Positions 1 through 8,256 of a stretch of DNA of 64,000 bases are shown here, in pieces. The position numbers and the translations under genes are program-made. The DNA is from CAVZOY01 sp963777095 (lineage in GTDB: Bacteria; Actinomycetota; Actinomycetes; Mycobacteriales; Geodermatophilaceae), in the NCBI GenBank assembly GCA_963777095.1, contig CAVZOY010000001.1, positions 124,001 through 188,000 on the forward strand, written 5' to 3'. The notes below the pieces were generated by a model. It made no database searches. It was not told the DNA's origin and saw nothing but the letters and a program-made list of their open reading frames with translations. Every line of letters starts with the position of its first letter. Within the stretch, counting starts at the first letter, position 1.

Positions 1-154
1 TCGGGTCGTACCTGTGTCACGAAGAGCTCCCTCGTGGCGGGGATTCCAGAACGGGATCTCACGCTAACGGGCCAAACCTATGGGATCAACGGTTAACCGG
101 AAGTCGGTCGCAGTGCGAGACTGACGCCGACGTCGGCTCGGGGAGGGCGGCAGC

Positions 155-940
155 GTGCAGTTGCTGAGCGGGGACGCCCGTCGCGCCGTGTTCGCGCCCC
201 TGGACGACGGCGCCCTCCGCAGCGAGGCCGTCGTCCGTCGCGTGGGCAGCGCGATCGCCCTCGGGCTGCTCGGCGACGGCGAGCAGCTGCCGGCGGAGAC
301 GGAGCTGGCGACGATGCTCAACGTCTCCACCGTCACGCTGCGCGAGGCGCTGTCCGACCTGCGCAAGCTCGGCCTGGTGGACACCCGGCGCGGCCGGGGT
401 GGCGGCAGCTTCGTCCGCGCCCGCGACGACGCCCTGGCCGAGCTGGCCGACGCCCGGCTGGCCGACCTCGGCACCACGGACCTGCGCGAGCTCGGCGACG
501 TGCACGGCGCGGTCGCGTCGGCGGCGGCCCGACTGGCCGCGTCCCGGGCGTCCCCGCACGAGATCAGCCGGCTGCGCGACATCGTCGACCGGCTGGCCGC
601 GACCGAGTCGGTGCCCGACCAGCGGCGGATCGACGGCCGTTTCTACGTCGAGGTGGCCGCGTGCGCCCAGTCGGTGCGGCTGACCATGCAGGAGATGGAG
701 CTGCACCTCGAGCTCGGCCAGCTGCCCTGGCCGCCCGCCGGGGCGCCGCGGCTGCTCGGCACCATCGTGGCCAGCCATCGCGCGGTCGTCGACGCGATCG
801 AGGCCCGCGACAGCGCGCGGGCGCGGGCCATCACGGAGCAGCACATCGACACCCGCACGATCTGGGCGGTGGAGCTGCACCTCGCGCGGTTGAAGGGCCA
901 GCCCGAGGCGGCCGGCCCGGCGCGGGAGGCAGCCGGATGA
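155..940 (+). CDS. FadR-subfamily GntR transcriptional regulator
   Basis: This is a 261-residue DNA-binding regulator with a GTG start at 155. An N-terminal winged helix (about residues 25-95) shows the GntR signature EQLPAETELATMLNVSTVTL followed by a wing rich in Arg and Gly (DTRRGRGGGSF). An all-helical C-terminal FCD-type effector domain (about 105-240) contains the His- and Asp/Glu-rich segments expected for metal or carboxylate binding. It overlaps the downstream Cache-domain gene by four bases (ATGA), so the two are co-translated. A permease gene follows. The context suggests an effector-responsive repressor of an uptake pathway for an amino acid or amine. The ligand is unknown; the family call is firm, the regulon is inferred. 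Confidence 0.9.
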   Translation: MQLLSGDARRAVFAPLDDGALRSEAVVRRVGSAIALGLLGDGEQLPAETELATMLNVSTVTLREALSDLRKLGLVDTRRGRGGGSFVRARDDALAELADARLADLGTTDLRELGDVHGAVASAAARLAASRASPHEISRLRDIVDRLAATESVPDQRRIDGRFYVEVAACAQSVRLTMQEMELHLELGQLPWPPAGAPRLLGTIVASHRAVVDAIEARDSARARAITEQHIDTRTIWAVELHLARLKGQPEAAGPAREAAG

Positions 941-1659
941 CCCCGGTCCGCACGACGGACGCCGAGCGGATCGCCACCGCCGTCACCGAGGTGATCGAAC
1001 GGGTCTTCGGCGCCGTCGCCGAGATCCGGCCCGCGGCGTTGCAGGTGCTCCAGGCAGAGCCGGACGGCATCGAGACATCCGCCGGGCTCGAGCAGCAGGT
1101 GCGCACGCTGCTGGGCGCGCCCGGGCAGTTCGCGGTCGGGCTCGGGCTGATCGTGGCCCCCCGCCCGGGCAACGGGTTCCGCCGCCGGCTGCACTGGTGG
1201 CAGGTGGATCCGGTGGCCGACCGTCTCGTCGCGCTCGACCCGGACCTCCGCTCGTCCAGCCTGGGGTTCTACGACTACACGGCCGCCGACTGGTTCGCCG
1301 TGCCGCTGCGTACCGGCCGCCGCCACGTCGTCGGTCCCTACGTCGACGTCCACGGAACGGGTCGTTACGTGCTGACCCTCACGGAGCCGGTCGTCTCGGA
1401 CGGCGAGTTCCTGGGTGTCGTCGGCGCCGACGTCCCGGTTCCCCGGTTCGAGAGCCACCTCCTTCGCGTGCTCGCCGCCGTGGATGCGCCGTTCCTGGTC
1501 GTGAACGACGAGGACCGGGTCGTGCTGTCCACGTCGCCGCATCCGCTGGTCGGCGACCGCCTCCCTGCGGGCAGCGGTCCTGCCGGGCCGGCCGCGCCCG
1601 TGCCCGGGGTGCCGTGGCAGGTCCGGCTCAGCGCCGCGGGGCCTTCGCCCGGGGCCTGA
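937..1659 (+). CDS. soluble Cache-domain protein
   Basis: This 240-residue protein starts at the ATG that overlaps the regulator stop codon. The central part (about residues 85-190) reads like a dCache/PAS-like sensor fold: a tryptophan-rich stretch, WFAVPLRTGRRHVVGPYVDV, then GRYVLTLTEPVVSDGEFLGVVGADV, which is the typical Cache strand order ending in a gvvGvDi motif. No signal peptide or membrane helix is visible. That is unusual, because Cache domains normally sit outside the cell between membrane segments. Its position between a GntR regulator and a permease suggests a cytosolic ligand-binding accessory protein. The domain call is moderately sure; the role is inference. Confidence 0.75.
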   Translation: MTPVRTTDAERIATAVTEVIERVFGAVAEIRPAALQVLQAEPDGIETSAGLEQQVRTLLGAPGQFAVGLGLIVAPRPGNGFRRRLHWWQVDPVADRLVALDPDLRSSSLGFYDYTAADWFAVPLRTGRRHVVGPYVDVHGTGRYVLTLTEPVVSDGEFLGVVGADVPVPRFESHLLRVLAAVDAPFLVVNDEDRVVLSTSPHPLVGDRLPAGSGPAGPAAPVPGVPWQVRLSAAGPSPGA

Positions 1660-1703
1660 GCGCGGACACGCCAGGGCGCCCAGCGCTCGGGTCTTGCTCT
1701 ATG

Positions 1704-1721
1704 ACCTATGGCTCTATAGGT
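1704..1721. promoter_or_regulatory. candidate operator upstream of the permease
   Basis: A perfect inverted repeat with 6-base arms and a 6-base spacer, ACCTAT(6)ATAGGT, lies in the 140-base gap between the Cache gene and the permease gene. It is AT-rich in a strongly GC-rich setting, which fits an operator. The adjacent GntR-family regulator is the obvious candidate binder. This rests on sequence symmetry only. Confidence 0.4.
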
Positions 1722-1738
1722 TTCGGCGCGTTCTGTGA

Positions 1739-1768
1739 CCCACGGCACTCCACACGGAGGGCCGTGGG
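1739..1768 (+). other. hairpin in the permease leader
   Basis: CCCACGGC at 1739-1746 pairs with GCCGTGGG at 1761-1768, and inside it CTCC pairs with GGAG around a 4-base loop, giving about 12 base pairs with one mismatch. It lies about 17 bases before the ribosome binding site (AGGAGAA near 1787) of the permease gene and has no downstream T run, so a leader structure or an mRNA-stability element is more likely than a terminator. Confidence 0.45.
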
Positions 1769-1799
1769 GCCGGCCCGCCGATCCTCAGGAGAACCTTCG

Positions 1800-3330
1800 G
1801 TGACCCGACCCGACGCACCACATTCCCGTTCGGCCGACGACGAGCAGCTGGCCGCGCTGGGCTACACCGGCGAGTTCGAGCGAGGCATGGGCCTCTGGGC
1901 GAACATGGCGCTCGGGTTCACGTACCTGTCGCCGCTGGTCGGCGTCTACTCGCTGTGGGCCTTCAGCCTGTCCATCGGCGGGCCGCCGGCCATCTGGTGG
2001 ATCGGAATCGTCGGCCTCGGCCAGCTCCTGGTCGCGCTGGTCTTCGGCGAGGTCGTGTCGCAGTACCCCCTGGCCGGCGGCATCTACCCGTGGACGCGGC
2101 GGCTGTGGAACCGCCGGTACGCCTGGATCGTCTCGTGGATCTACATCTGGGCGGTGATCGTCACGATCACCGCCGTCGCGGAGTTCGGCGGCGGGTTCGT
2201 GGCGGCGCTGTTCGGCGTCGAGGCGACGCCGGGCGTCGTCCTCCTCACCGCGATCGGGCTCCTGGGCATCGCGCTGGTCGCCAACATCAGCGGCACCCGG
2301 ACCCTCGCCCGGGTGGCCAAGATCGGGCTGGCCGCGGAGCTGGTCGGCGTCATCGTGCTCGGCCTGTACCTGCTGCTCTTCCAGCGCGAGCAGCCGTTCT
2401 CGATCTTCTTCGACACCATGGGTGCCGGCGGGACCGAGTCCTACTTCGTCACCTTCCTCGCCGCCGCACTGTCCGGGCTCTTCCTCTTCTACGGCTTCGA
2501 GGCGTGTGGCGACGTCGCCGAGGAGGTCAGCGACCCGACGCGGCGGATCCCGCGGGCGATGATCCTGACGATCCTCGTCGGCGGCGTCTCCGGATTCCTG
2601 TCCTACGCGGGGTACGTGCTCGCCGCGCCCGACCTCGAGGCGATCGTCGCCGGTGAGGACGCCGACCCGATCCCCGGCATCCTGGAGAGCTCGCTCGGCA
2701 CGTTCGGATCCAAGGTCTTCCTCGTCATCACCGTGACGGCCTTCATCTCGTGCGTGCTGTCGCTGCAGGCCGCCGGCAGCCGGCTGCTCTACTCCTTCGG
2801 CCGCGACCGGATGCTCCCGGCCAGCGGGTGGCTGGCCCACCTGCCGGCCCGGCACGCGGTGCCGATCAACGCGCTGGTCGTGGTGACCGTCGTCCCGATG
2901 ATCATCTGCCTGTTCGTCTTCTGGCGGCCCGACAGCCTCGCCCGGGTGACCGCCTTCGCCGTCTGCGGGATCTACATCTCCTTCCAGGCCGTCGTCCTCG
3001 CCGCGCTGCGCCAACGGCTGAGGGGCTGGAAGCCGGCCGGTCTGTGGAACCTCGGTGGCGCGGGCCTGCTGGTCAACGTCCTCGCGCTCGCCTACGGCGT
3101 GTTCGCCATCTACCTGCTGATCCGCCCCGGCGACACCGGATGCGTTCCTGGACGACTGGATCGTCGCGATCGGCATCGCGGTCGTCGCGGGCTCCGGGCT
3201 GCTGTACCTGTTCCTGGCTCGGCCGGACCGCCATTCTGACGGCGTCCCCGAGGGCGATGCCCTCGAGGTGGCCGAGCACCTCCGACAGATCCGACGCGAC
3301 GCCTCCGCGGACGCGGTCCGTCGCCGCTGA
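1800..3330 (+). CDS. APC-family amino acid/polyamine permease (one frame break)
   Basis: This is a 12-helix amino acid-polyamine-organocation transporter of about 509 residues. The GTG start at 1800 is preceded by AGGAGAA. The N-terminus shows the APC consensus region (ALGFTYLSPLVGVYSLWAFS), followed by regularly spaced hydrophobic segments and the conserved FYGFEACGDVAEEV segment of helix 6, typical of GABA/amine-type APC proteins. The frame breaks near 3139, at accggatgcg, where one base appears extra. After correction the C-terminus reads AFLDDWIVAIGIAVVAG and on to a last helix and a charged tail ending at 3330. Gene order points to uptake of a substrate sensed by the upstream regulator and Cache protein. 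Confidence 0.88.
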
Positions 3331-3342
3331 GTAGGAGATCCG

Positions 3343-4389
3343 ATGAAGTTCAGCTACGCGATGCTGCCCGACTACCCCCTCGAGGAGTCGCTGCGGGCGA
3401 TCAAGCTGGCCGACGAGCTCGGCTTCCATGCCGTCTACGCCGCGGACGAGACCTGGCACAAGGATCTCTGGCTGCTCTTCGCGGCGGCGTCGCAGCAGAC
3501 GTCGCGGATCCGGATGGGTCCGAGCCTGTCGGGGGTCGTCCTGCGCGAGCCCTCGCTCATCGCCCAGGCGGCCGCGACGCTCGACGAGCTCACCGGGGGC
3601 CGGGCCGAGGTGGTGCTGGGCAGCGGGAACTTCGGGCTGCTCGCCGAGTACAAGATCGACTGGTCGAAGACCAAGCCGCTCTCGCGGGTCATCGAGGGCG
3701 TGCACGTCGTCCGGACCCTGCTGGACGAGGGTGCGATCACCTTCGACGGCGAGTTCTTCCGCTACGAGGGCCTGTTCACCTTCGCCCGGCCGGTGCAGGA
3801 GCACCTGCCGGTGAAGATGGGTGCGATGCGCGGCCCGAAGTCGTTCGTCGCGGCGGCCGAGCACTCCGACGGCTGCCACCACGCGCTGAGCTACACCCGC
3901 GAGGCCTACGACTACGCGGCCGAGCACCTGCGGGCGGGCGCCGAGAAGGCCGGCAAGGACTGGACGACCCTGGACTTCGGCGCCTGGGTGGTCGTCGCGG
4001 TCGGGCGGGACTCCGCGGCCGCGAAGGACGCCGCCCGCAGCATGGTCGGCATCTACGCCTCGTCCATGCCGGCGGAGCAGCTCGAACGCAACGGGGTCGA
4101 TCCCGACAGCCTCAAGCCGATCATCGACGCGATCGGCGGGGGAGACCTGGCCCGCGGCATCGAGCTGACGACGCCGGAGATCGCGGAGAAGCTGTCCTTC
4201 GCCGGCACCCCCGAGGAGGTGACGGCCAAGATCAAGGCGATCGAACCGGCCGGCGTCAACCACCTCATCGCCGCCATCACCGACGCCTCGCTGGTCAAGG
4301 CCTTCACCGGCCGGGAGCTGCCGGGTGTCGCCACCGTGGACGAGCAGTTGCGGCTGCTGCACGACGAGGTGATGCCGGCCTTCGCCTGA
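3343..4389 (+). CDS. LLM-class F420-dependent oxidoreductase
   Basis: This 348-residue protein is a luciferase-like monooxygenase-fold flavin/F420-dependent oxidoreductase. The N-terminus (MKFSYAMLPDYPLEESL) and the segments ADELGFHAVYAADE, MGPSLSGVVLREPSL, TLDELTGGRAEVVLGSGNF and a late LSFAGTPEEVTAKIKAIEPAGVNHL match the 5,10-methylene-H4MPT reductase-like group. GRAEVVLGSGNF is the typical strand carrying the cofactor phosphate-binding loop. It follows the permease by 12 bases and is probably in the same transcript, so it may oxidise or reduce the imported compound. The substrate cannot be read from sequence. A palindromic repeat lies 20 bases past the stop codon. Confidence 0.88.
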   Translation: MKFSYAMLPDYPLEESLRAIKLADELGFHAVYAADETWHKDLWLLFAAASQQTSRIRMGPSLSGVVLREPSLIAQAAATLDELTGGRAEVVLGSGNFGLLAEYKIDWSKTKPLSRVIEGVHVVRTLLDEGAITFDGEFFRYEGLFTFARPVQEHLPVKMGAMRGPKSFVAAAEHSDGCHHALSYTREAYDYAAEHLRAGAEKAGKDWTTLDFGAWVVVAVGRDSAAAKDAARSMVGIYASSMPAEQLERNGVDPDSLKPIIDAIGGGDLARGIELTTPEIAEKLSFAGTPEEVTAKIKAIEPAGVNHLIAAITDASLVKAFTGRELPGVATVDEQLRLLHDEVMPAFA

Positions 4390-4409
4390 GCCGCGCTGCC
4401 CGCTCGGGA

Positions 4410-4472
4410 GTTGATCATCGTCGAATGGCTGCTGCTGTCCGCGTGTCGCTCAGCCACTCGACGATGATCAAC
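4410..4472. repeat. 63-bp palindromic repeat, copy 1
   Basis: Arms of 22 bases (4410-4431 and 4451-4472, one mismatch) surround a 19-base loop. The arm core is GTTGATCATCGTCGA. It sits at a convergent gene end. The right arm supplies the TGA stop codon of the leftward gene that ends at 4468. Copies with the same arm and loop size are at 5440-5500 and 56398-56460. It could form a strong hairpin and so act as a bidirectional terminator. Confidence 0.85.
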
Positions 4473-5415
4473 ATTCGCTGGCGCGGGCCGGTGGGCGCCA
4501 GCCGCGGCTGACGAGGGTGCGACGCGTGCGATCCAGGACGACGGATGGGCTCAGGTGCCTCTTCGCGAAGCGCAGCGCCACCCAGCCGTCGGCGGCCATC
4601 AGCGAGTAGCGGTCGATGTCGCGGCCGAACTGGTCGTCGTCCGCGTGCTGCCGGCCCTCGTACTCGAGCGCGACCTTCCATTCTTCGAAGCCGAGATCTG
4701 CGTGCGCGCGAACGACGCCCCACCGGTCGCGGATCGGGATCTGTGCCTGCGGAGTCGGCAGATCGGACGTCAGCACCCAGTAGCGGATCACGCTCTCGGG
4801 CCTCGACATCGAGAGCGGGGACAGCAACGGAGCGCAGGCGCGTGCCCGGACGACGCCACGCACCCGGTCGGCGCGGGCGAGCCTCTCGGTCAGCTCCTCG
4901 GACGTCATGCGGCCGGCGCGCAGGAGCGCGTCGCCCACGGCGACGAGCTCGTCCGGCCACATCGTCGGTGCGAGATCCAGAAAGGTTTGGGCGCCTGAGG
5001 TCACGCGGAGCCCGTGATGCTCGACGACGTCCTGCTGCTCCAGCGCCCTGCTGTGGACCACCAGCTCGTTCCGCTGGGGGAGTACGCGACGCGGCGTCAG
5101 GGCGACGTGATGAAGCCGCGGCGGATCGGCCGGAGCGCCGAGCAGCGCGGCTGCGGTGCCGTGGCTCCAGGCCGCGTCAGACGGCAACACCCCCGCCAGG
5201 TACCGCAGCGCCTCGACGCGGTCGATGGCGTCGTCGAGGCGCACCACGAGGTCGTGCGCCAGTCGGACGAAGCCAGGACCGCGCAACTGTCCGCGGGTGA
5301 GACCGTTGGCCCGTGCCGAGGCGAGTGAGTAGGCAGGCGGCAGCTCCATGCCGCTGAACCTGCGGGGACGCGTTCTCCTGCGGACCGGGCGAGCGACATC
5401 TGTGGAGACGAGCAC
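4468..5415 (-). CDS. DUF559-like / AbiEi-like nuclease-fold protein
   Basis: This 315-residue protein has an N-terminal winged-helix-like region (about residues 28-110, LASARANGLTRGQLRGPGF) resembling AbiEi-type antitoxin domains. The C-terminal domain (about 225-300) resembles DUF559/Vsr-like PD-(D/E)XK nucleases: HADLGFEEWKVALEYEGRQH, then a DRYSLMAADGW helix, which gives the D...E-x-E arrangement of that fold. Such two-part proteins are common orphans in actinobacteria and their function is not established. The start is GTG at 5415, or ATG at 5349, which would drop a basic leader. The gene is bracketed by palindromic repeats in opposite orientation and its stop codon lies inside one of them. 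Confidence 0.75.
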   Translation of the reverse strand: MLVSTDVARPVRRRTRPRRFSGMELPPAYSLASARANGLTRGQLRGPGFVRLAHDLVVRLDDAIDRVEALRYLAGVLPSDAAWSHGTAAALLGAPADPPRLHHVALTPRRVLPQRNELVVHSRALEQQDVVEHHGLRVTSGAQTFLDLAPTMWPDELVAVGDALLRAGRMTSEELTERLARADRVRGVVRARACAPLLSPLSMSRPESVIRYWVLTSDLPTPQAQIPIRDRWGVVRAHADLGFEEWKVALEYEGRQHADDDQFGRDIDRYSLMAADGWVALRFAKRHLSPSVVLDRTRRTLVSRGWRPPARASEC

Positions 5416-5439
5416 CGCCTGTGGACGCGCCCACGGAAT

Positions 5440-5500
5440 TTGATCATCGTCGAGTGGCTGCCCGACACGCCGCTCAGAGCAGCCAGTCGACGATGATCAA
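5440..5500. repeat. 63-bp palindromic repeat, copy 2 (inverted orientation)
   Basis: Arms of 21 bases (5440-5460 and 5480-5500, one mismatch) surround a 19-base loop. The loop read in reverse complement contains GCGGCGTGTC, close to the loops of copies 1 and 3, so this copy is inverted relative to them. The right arm again provides the stop codon of the leftward gene (aldo/keto reductase, 5497-5499). Confidence 0.85.
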
Positions 5501-6379
5501 CTCGGGGGGAGGGAGGCGACGGAGGCGTTGAGGCGGTCGAGTTGGTCGTCGGAGAGCTGCACGTGCGTGGCGGCGGCGCTGTCGACGATCGACTGCGGCC
5601 GCGAGGCCCCCGGGATCGGGATGACGACGTCGGCCTGCGCGAGGTGCCAGGCCAGCGTGACCTGGTAGACGGAGACGCCCAGCTCGGACGCCACCGCGGC
5701 GAACTCCGGCGCGGACGCGTCGAGCGAGCCCGCCGACCCCACCCCGCCGAACGGGCTCCACGGCAGCCAGGCCAGGCCGACGGAGGCGCAGTGCCGGAGC
5801 TCGTCCCACGACGAGTGCCAGCCCGGCGAGAATTGGTTCTGCACGCTGACCAGCGCGTCGCCGAGGATCTTCCGGGCAGCGTCGATCTGCGCGATGTCGG
5901 CGTTGGAGATCCCGGCCATGCGGATCAGGCCCTCGTCGTGGAGCTCCTTGAGCCCGCCCATCGACTCCTCCCACGGCGTGGACGGATCGGGCCGGTGGAA
6001 CTGGTACAGCCCGATCGCGTCGACGCCGAGCCGAGCCAGCGACTCCGTGCAGGCCCGGCGCAGGTACTGGGGCGACCCGTCGAGGCCCCATTCGCTGCCC
6101 GAACGGGTGTGCCCGCCCTTCGTCGCCACGAGGACCGACGGACGTGTCGCCGGGGTAGGACGCCAGCGCCCGGGCGACGAGCTCCTCGTTGTGCCCCATC
6201 TCCGACTCGTCCCAGGAGTACGCGTCGGCGGTGTCGATGAGCGTCACCCCGGCGTCCAGGGCGGCGTGGACGGTGCGTTCGGCGTCCTCGGGGGAGGGGC
6301 GGTCCTCCTTGGTGGACAGGGGCATGGCGCCCAGTCCGATCGCGCTGACGGGCAGATCTCCGATGCGTCGCTGCTGCAC
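5497..6379 (-). CDS. aldo/keto reductase (one frame break)
   Basis: This is an NADPH-dependent aldo/keto reductase of about 293 residues with a (beta/alpha)8 barrel. It starts at GTG 6379 (VQQRRIGDLPVSAIGLGAMP). DTADAY contains the catalytic Asp and Tyr, and EMGHNEELVARAL follows as in the family. The frame breaks near 6140 (gtcggtcctc, one extra G), after which LVATKGGHTRSG carries the catalytic Lys, and the late GASRPQSIVDSAAA region is the coenzyme-binding loop. Length and motifs are complete once the break is corrected. It diverges from rarA with only 36 bases between the starts. The substrate is unknown. Confidence 0.87.
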
Positions 6380-6401
6380 GGGACGTGTCGTATCCCGCGG
6401 G

Positions 6402-6407
6402 TAGCGT
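6402..6407 (+). promoter_or_regulatory. -10 element for leaderless rarA
   Basis: TAGCGT (TANNNT type) ends 8 bases before the GTG start of rarA at 6416, which places the transcription start on or next to the start codon. No ribosome binding site is present, which fits a leaderless mRNA, common in actinobacteria. Confidence 0.55.
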
Positions 6408-6415
6408 TTCCACCC

Positions 6416-7747
6416 GTGACATCGCTGTTCGACGAGCCGGTCGAGGGCGGCGACGCGGTCGATCCCGGTGCGCCGCTCGCCGTCCGCATGCGCCCGCGCG
6501 CGCTCGACGAGGTGGTCGGGCAGCAGCACCTGCTCGGCGAGCGGGCGCCGCTGCGGCGCCTCGTCGAGTCCGACGAGCCGATGTCGCTGGTGCTCTACGG
6601 GCCGCCCGGCACCGGCAAGACCACCCTCGCGCACGTCATCTCGCTGGCCACCAAGCGACAGTTCATCCAGCTCTCCGCGCTCGACTCCGGCGTCAAGGAG
6701 GTGCGCGCGGTCATCCAGGGCGCCAAGCGCGAGCTCACCTACGCCGGTCGCCGCACCGTCCTGTTCATCGACGAGGTCCACCGGTTCTCCAAGACCCAGC
6801 AGGACAGCCTGCTGTCGGCGGTCGAGGACCGGATCGTCAGCCTGATCGCCGCGACCACCGAGAACCCGTTCTTCTCCGTCGTCAGCCCGCTGCTCTCGCG
6901 CAGCCTGGTGCTCGCCCTCCAGCCCCTCACGGACGACGACGTGCGCACCGTGCTGCGCCGCGCCCTCACCAGCGAACGCGGCCTGGACGGGGCGGTCACG
7001 CTCACCGACGAGGCCGAGGACCACCTGGTCCGCATCGCCGGTGGCGACGCGCGCAAGGCGCTGACCGCGCTCGAGTCCGGTGCCGGCGCGGCCACGTCCA
7101 TCGGCGCGACGGAGATCGACCTGGCCACCCTGGAGACGGCGGTGGCACAGGCCGCCGTCCGCTACGACCGGCAGGGCGACCAGCACTACGACATCACCAG
7201 CGCACTGATCAAGTCCATCCGCGGCAGCGACGTCGACGCCGCACTGCACTACCTGGCCCGCATGGTCGAGGCGGGGGAGGACCCCCGCTTCATCGCGCGG
7301 AGGCTGGTGATCTCCGCCAGCGAGGACATCGGCATGGCCGATCCGACGGCGCTGCTGACCGCGGTGGCCGCGGCCGACGCGGTGGCGTTCATCGGCATGC
7401 CCGAGGGGCACTTCCCGCTCGCGCAGGCGGTCGTCCACCTCGCGACGGCGCCGAAGTCGAACGCGATCACCGTGGCGATGGGCGAGTCGGTCGCCGACGT
7501 GCGGGCCGGTCTGGCAGGCCCCGTGCCACCCGGGCTCCGCGACGCGCACTACGCCGGGGCGAAGAAGCTCGGCCACGGCAAGACCTACGACTACCCGCAC
7601 GCGCACCCGGACGGCGTCGTCCCGCAGCAGTACCCGCCCGACGCGCTGGTCGGCAAGGACTACTACCGCCCGACTCCGCGCGGTGTGGAGGGGCGGCTCG
7701 CCGAGCGGCTGGCCAAGCTGCGGGCCATCGTCCGCCGGACCCGCTGA
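6416..7747 (+). CDS. rarA: replication-associated recombination protein A (RarA/MgsA)
   Basis: This 443-residue AAA+ ATPase acts at stalled replication forks. The Walker A motif GPPGTGKTT lies near residue 63 and Walker B (VLFIDEVHRF) near 117. Sensor 1 is IAATTENPFF, and sensor 2 falls within GGDARKALTALE. The C-terminal clamp-loader-like tetramerisation region carries ASEDIGMADP, AKSNA-like PKSNAITVAM and YPHAHPDGVVPQQY, all diagnostic for the RarA/MgsA/WRNIP1 group. Length is normal. The start is GTG at 6416 because a -10 box sits just upstream and MgsA-type N-termini begin shortly before the DEVVGQ segment. It lies upstream of alaS, as in other actinobacteria. Confidence 0.96.
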   Translation: MTSLFDEPVEGGDAVDPGAPLAVRMRPRALDEVVGQQHLLGERAPLRRLVESDEPMSLVLYGPPGTGKTTLAHVISLATKRQFIQLSALDSGVKEVRAVIQGAKRELTYAGRRTVLFIDEVHRFSKTQQDSLLSAVEDRIVSLIAATTENPFFSVVSPLLSRSLVLALQPLTDDDVRTVLRRALTSERGLDGAVTLTDEAEDHLVRIAGGDARKALTALESGAGAATSIGATEIDLATLETAVAQAAVRYDRQGDQHYDITSALIKSIRGSDVDAALHYLARMVEAGEDPRFIARRLVISASEDIGMADPTALLTAVAAADAVAFIGMPEGHFPLAQAVVHLATAPKSNAITVAMGESVADVRAGLAGPVPPGLRDAHYAGAKKLGHGKTYDYPHAHPDGVVPQQYPPDALVGKDYYRPTPRGVEGRLAERLAKLRAIVRRTR

Positions 7748-7821
7748 ACTAGGGTGACCACGCCGCGCGGAACCCGTGCCGGCTCGCGACGACGAAGCAC
7801 CAGACGACGAGGAGACACCGC

Positions 7822-8256
7822 GTGTCCGCAGGAGAGTGGGCCGGGCTGATCGCAGCCCTCGCCCTGGTGGCCCTGGTGCTGCTGCTGGCCATCCCGCTGC
7901 TGAAGCTCGGGCGGACGCTCGACGAGACGACGCTGACCATCCGTCAGACGCGCGAGCAGGCCACGCCGATCCTCAGCCAGGCCTCCACGACCGTCGCCCA
8001 CGTCAACAGCAACCTCGAGCGGGTCGACGACATCACCGGTAACGCGGCCAACGTCTCGAGCAACGTCGCGGCGCTCACCAGCGTCGTGGCCGCCACGCTC
8101 GGCAGTCCGCTGATCAAGCTCGCCGCGTTCAGCTACGGCGTCCGCAGCGCCGCCAAGAAGAAGCGCGAGGGCCAGGCGGTCGCCGACGCGGCGGCGCGCG
8201 ACAAGGCGGCCCGCCGTGACCGTCGCGCCGCCCGCCGCGGGGGAGAGGCCGCCTGA
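7822..8256 (+). CDS. DUF948 domain-containing membrane protein
   Basis: This 144-residue protein starts at GTG 7822. One N-terminal transmembrane helix (about residues 7-28, GLIAALALVALVLLLAIPLL) is followed by an amphipathic, coiled-coil-like stretch with Thr/Ser/Asn repeats (residues 35-90) and a very basic Ala/Arg/Lys tail. This is the DUF948 layout, resembling methyl-accepting/YtxH-like general stress proteins. It overlaps the next small gene by one base (TGATG), and both sit just upstream of alaS, a conserved actinobacterial arrangement. The function is not established; a role at the cell envelope is inference. Confidence 0.85.
   Translation: MSAGEWAGLIAALALVALVLLLAIPLLKLGRTLDETTLTIRQTREQATPILSQASTTVAHVNSNLERVDDITGNAANVSSNVAALTSVVAATLGSPLIKLAAFSYGVRSAAKKKREGQAVADAAARDKAARRDRRAARRGGEAA

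Noticed and set aside
90..99. CGGTTAACCG palindrome upstream of the GntR-type gene as an operator
   Set aside because: Only ten bases, a sequence that occurs by chance, and no second copy near the regulated genes.
64..880. Minus-strand open frames opposite the GntR-type regulator
   Set aside because: The + strand frame has clear GntR/FCD motifs and the reverse frames are compositional shadows.
1785..3176. Minus-strand open frame opposite the APC permease
   Set aside because: The composition is Asp/Arg/Gln-rich with no domain, and it mirrors the permease codons; rejected as a shadow.
4468..5415. Part of a known defence system (Abi or toxin-antitoxin)
   Set aside because: The AbiEi-like and DUF559-like parts are in one orphan protein with no AbiEii toxin, restriction or other defence gene beside it.
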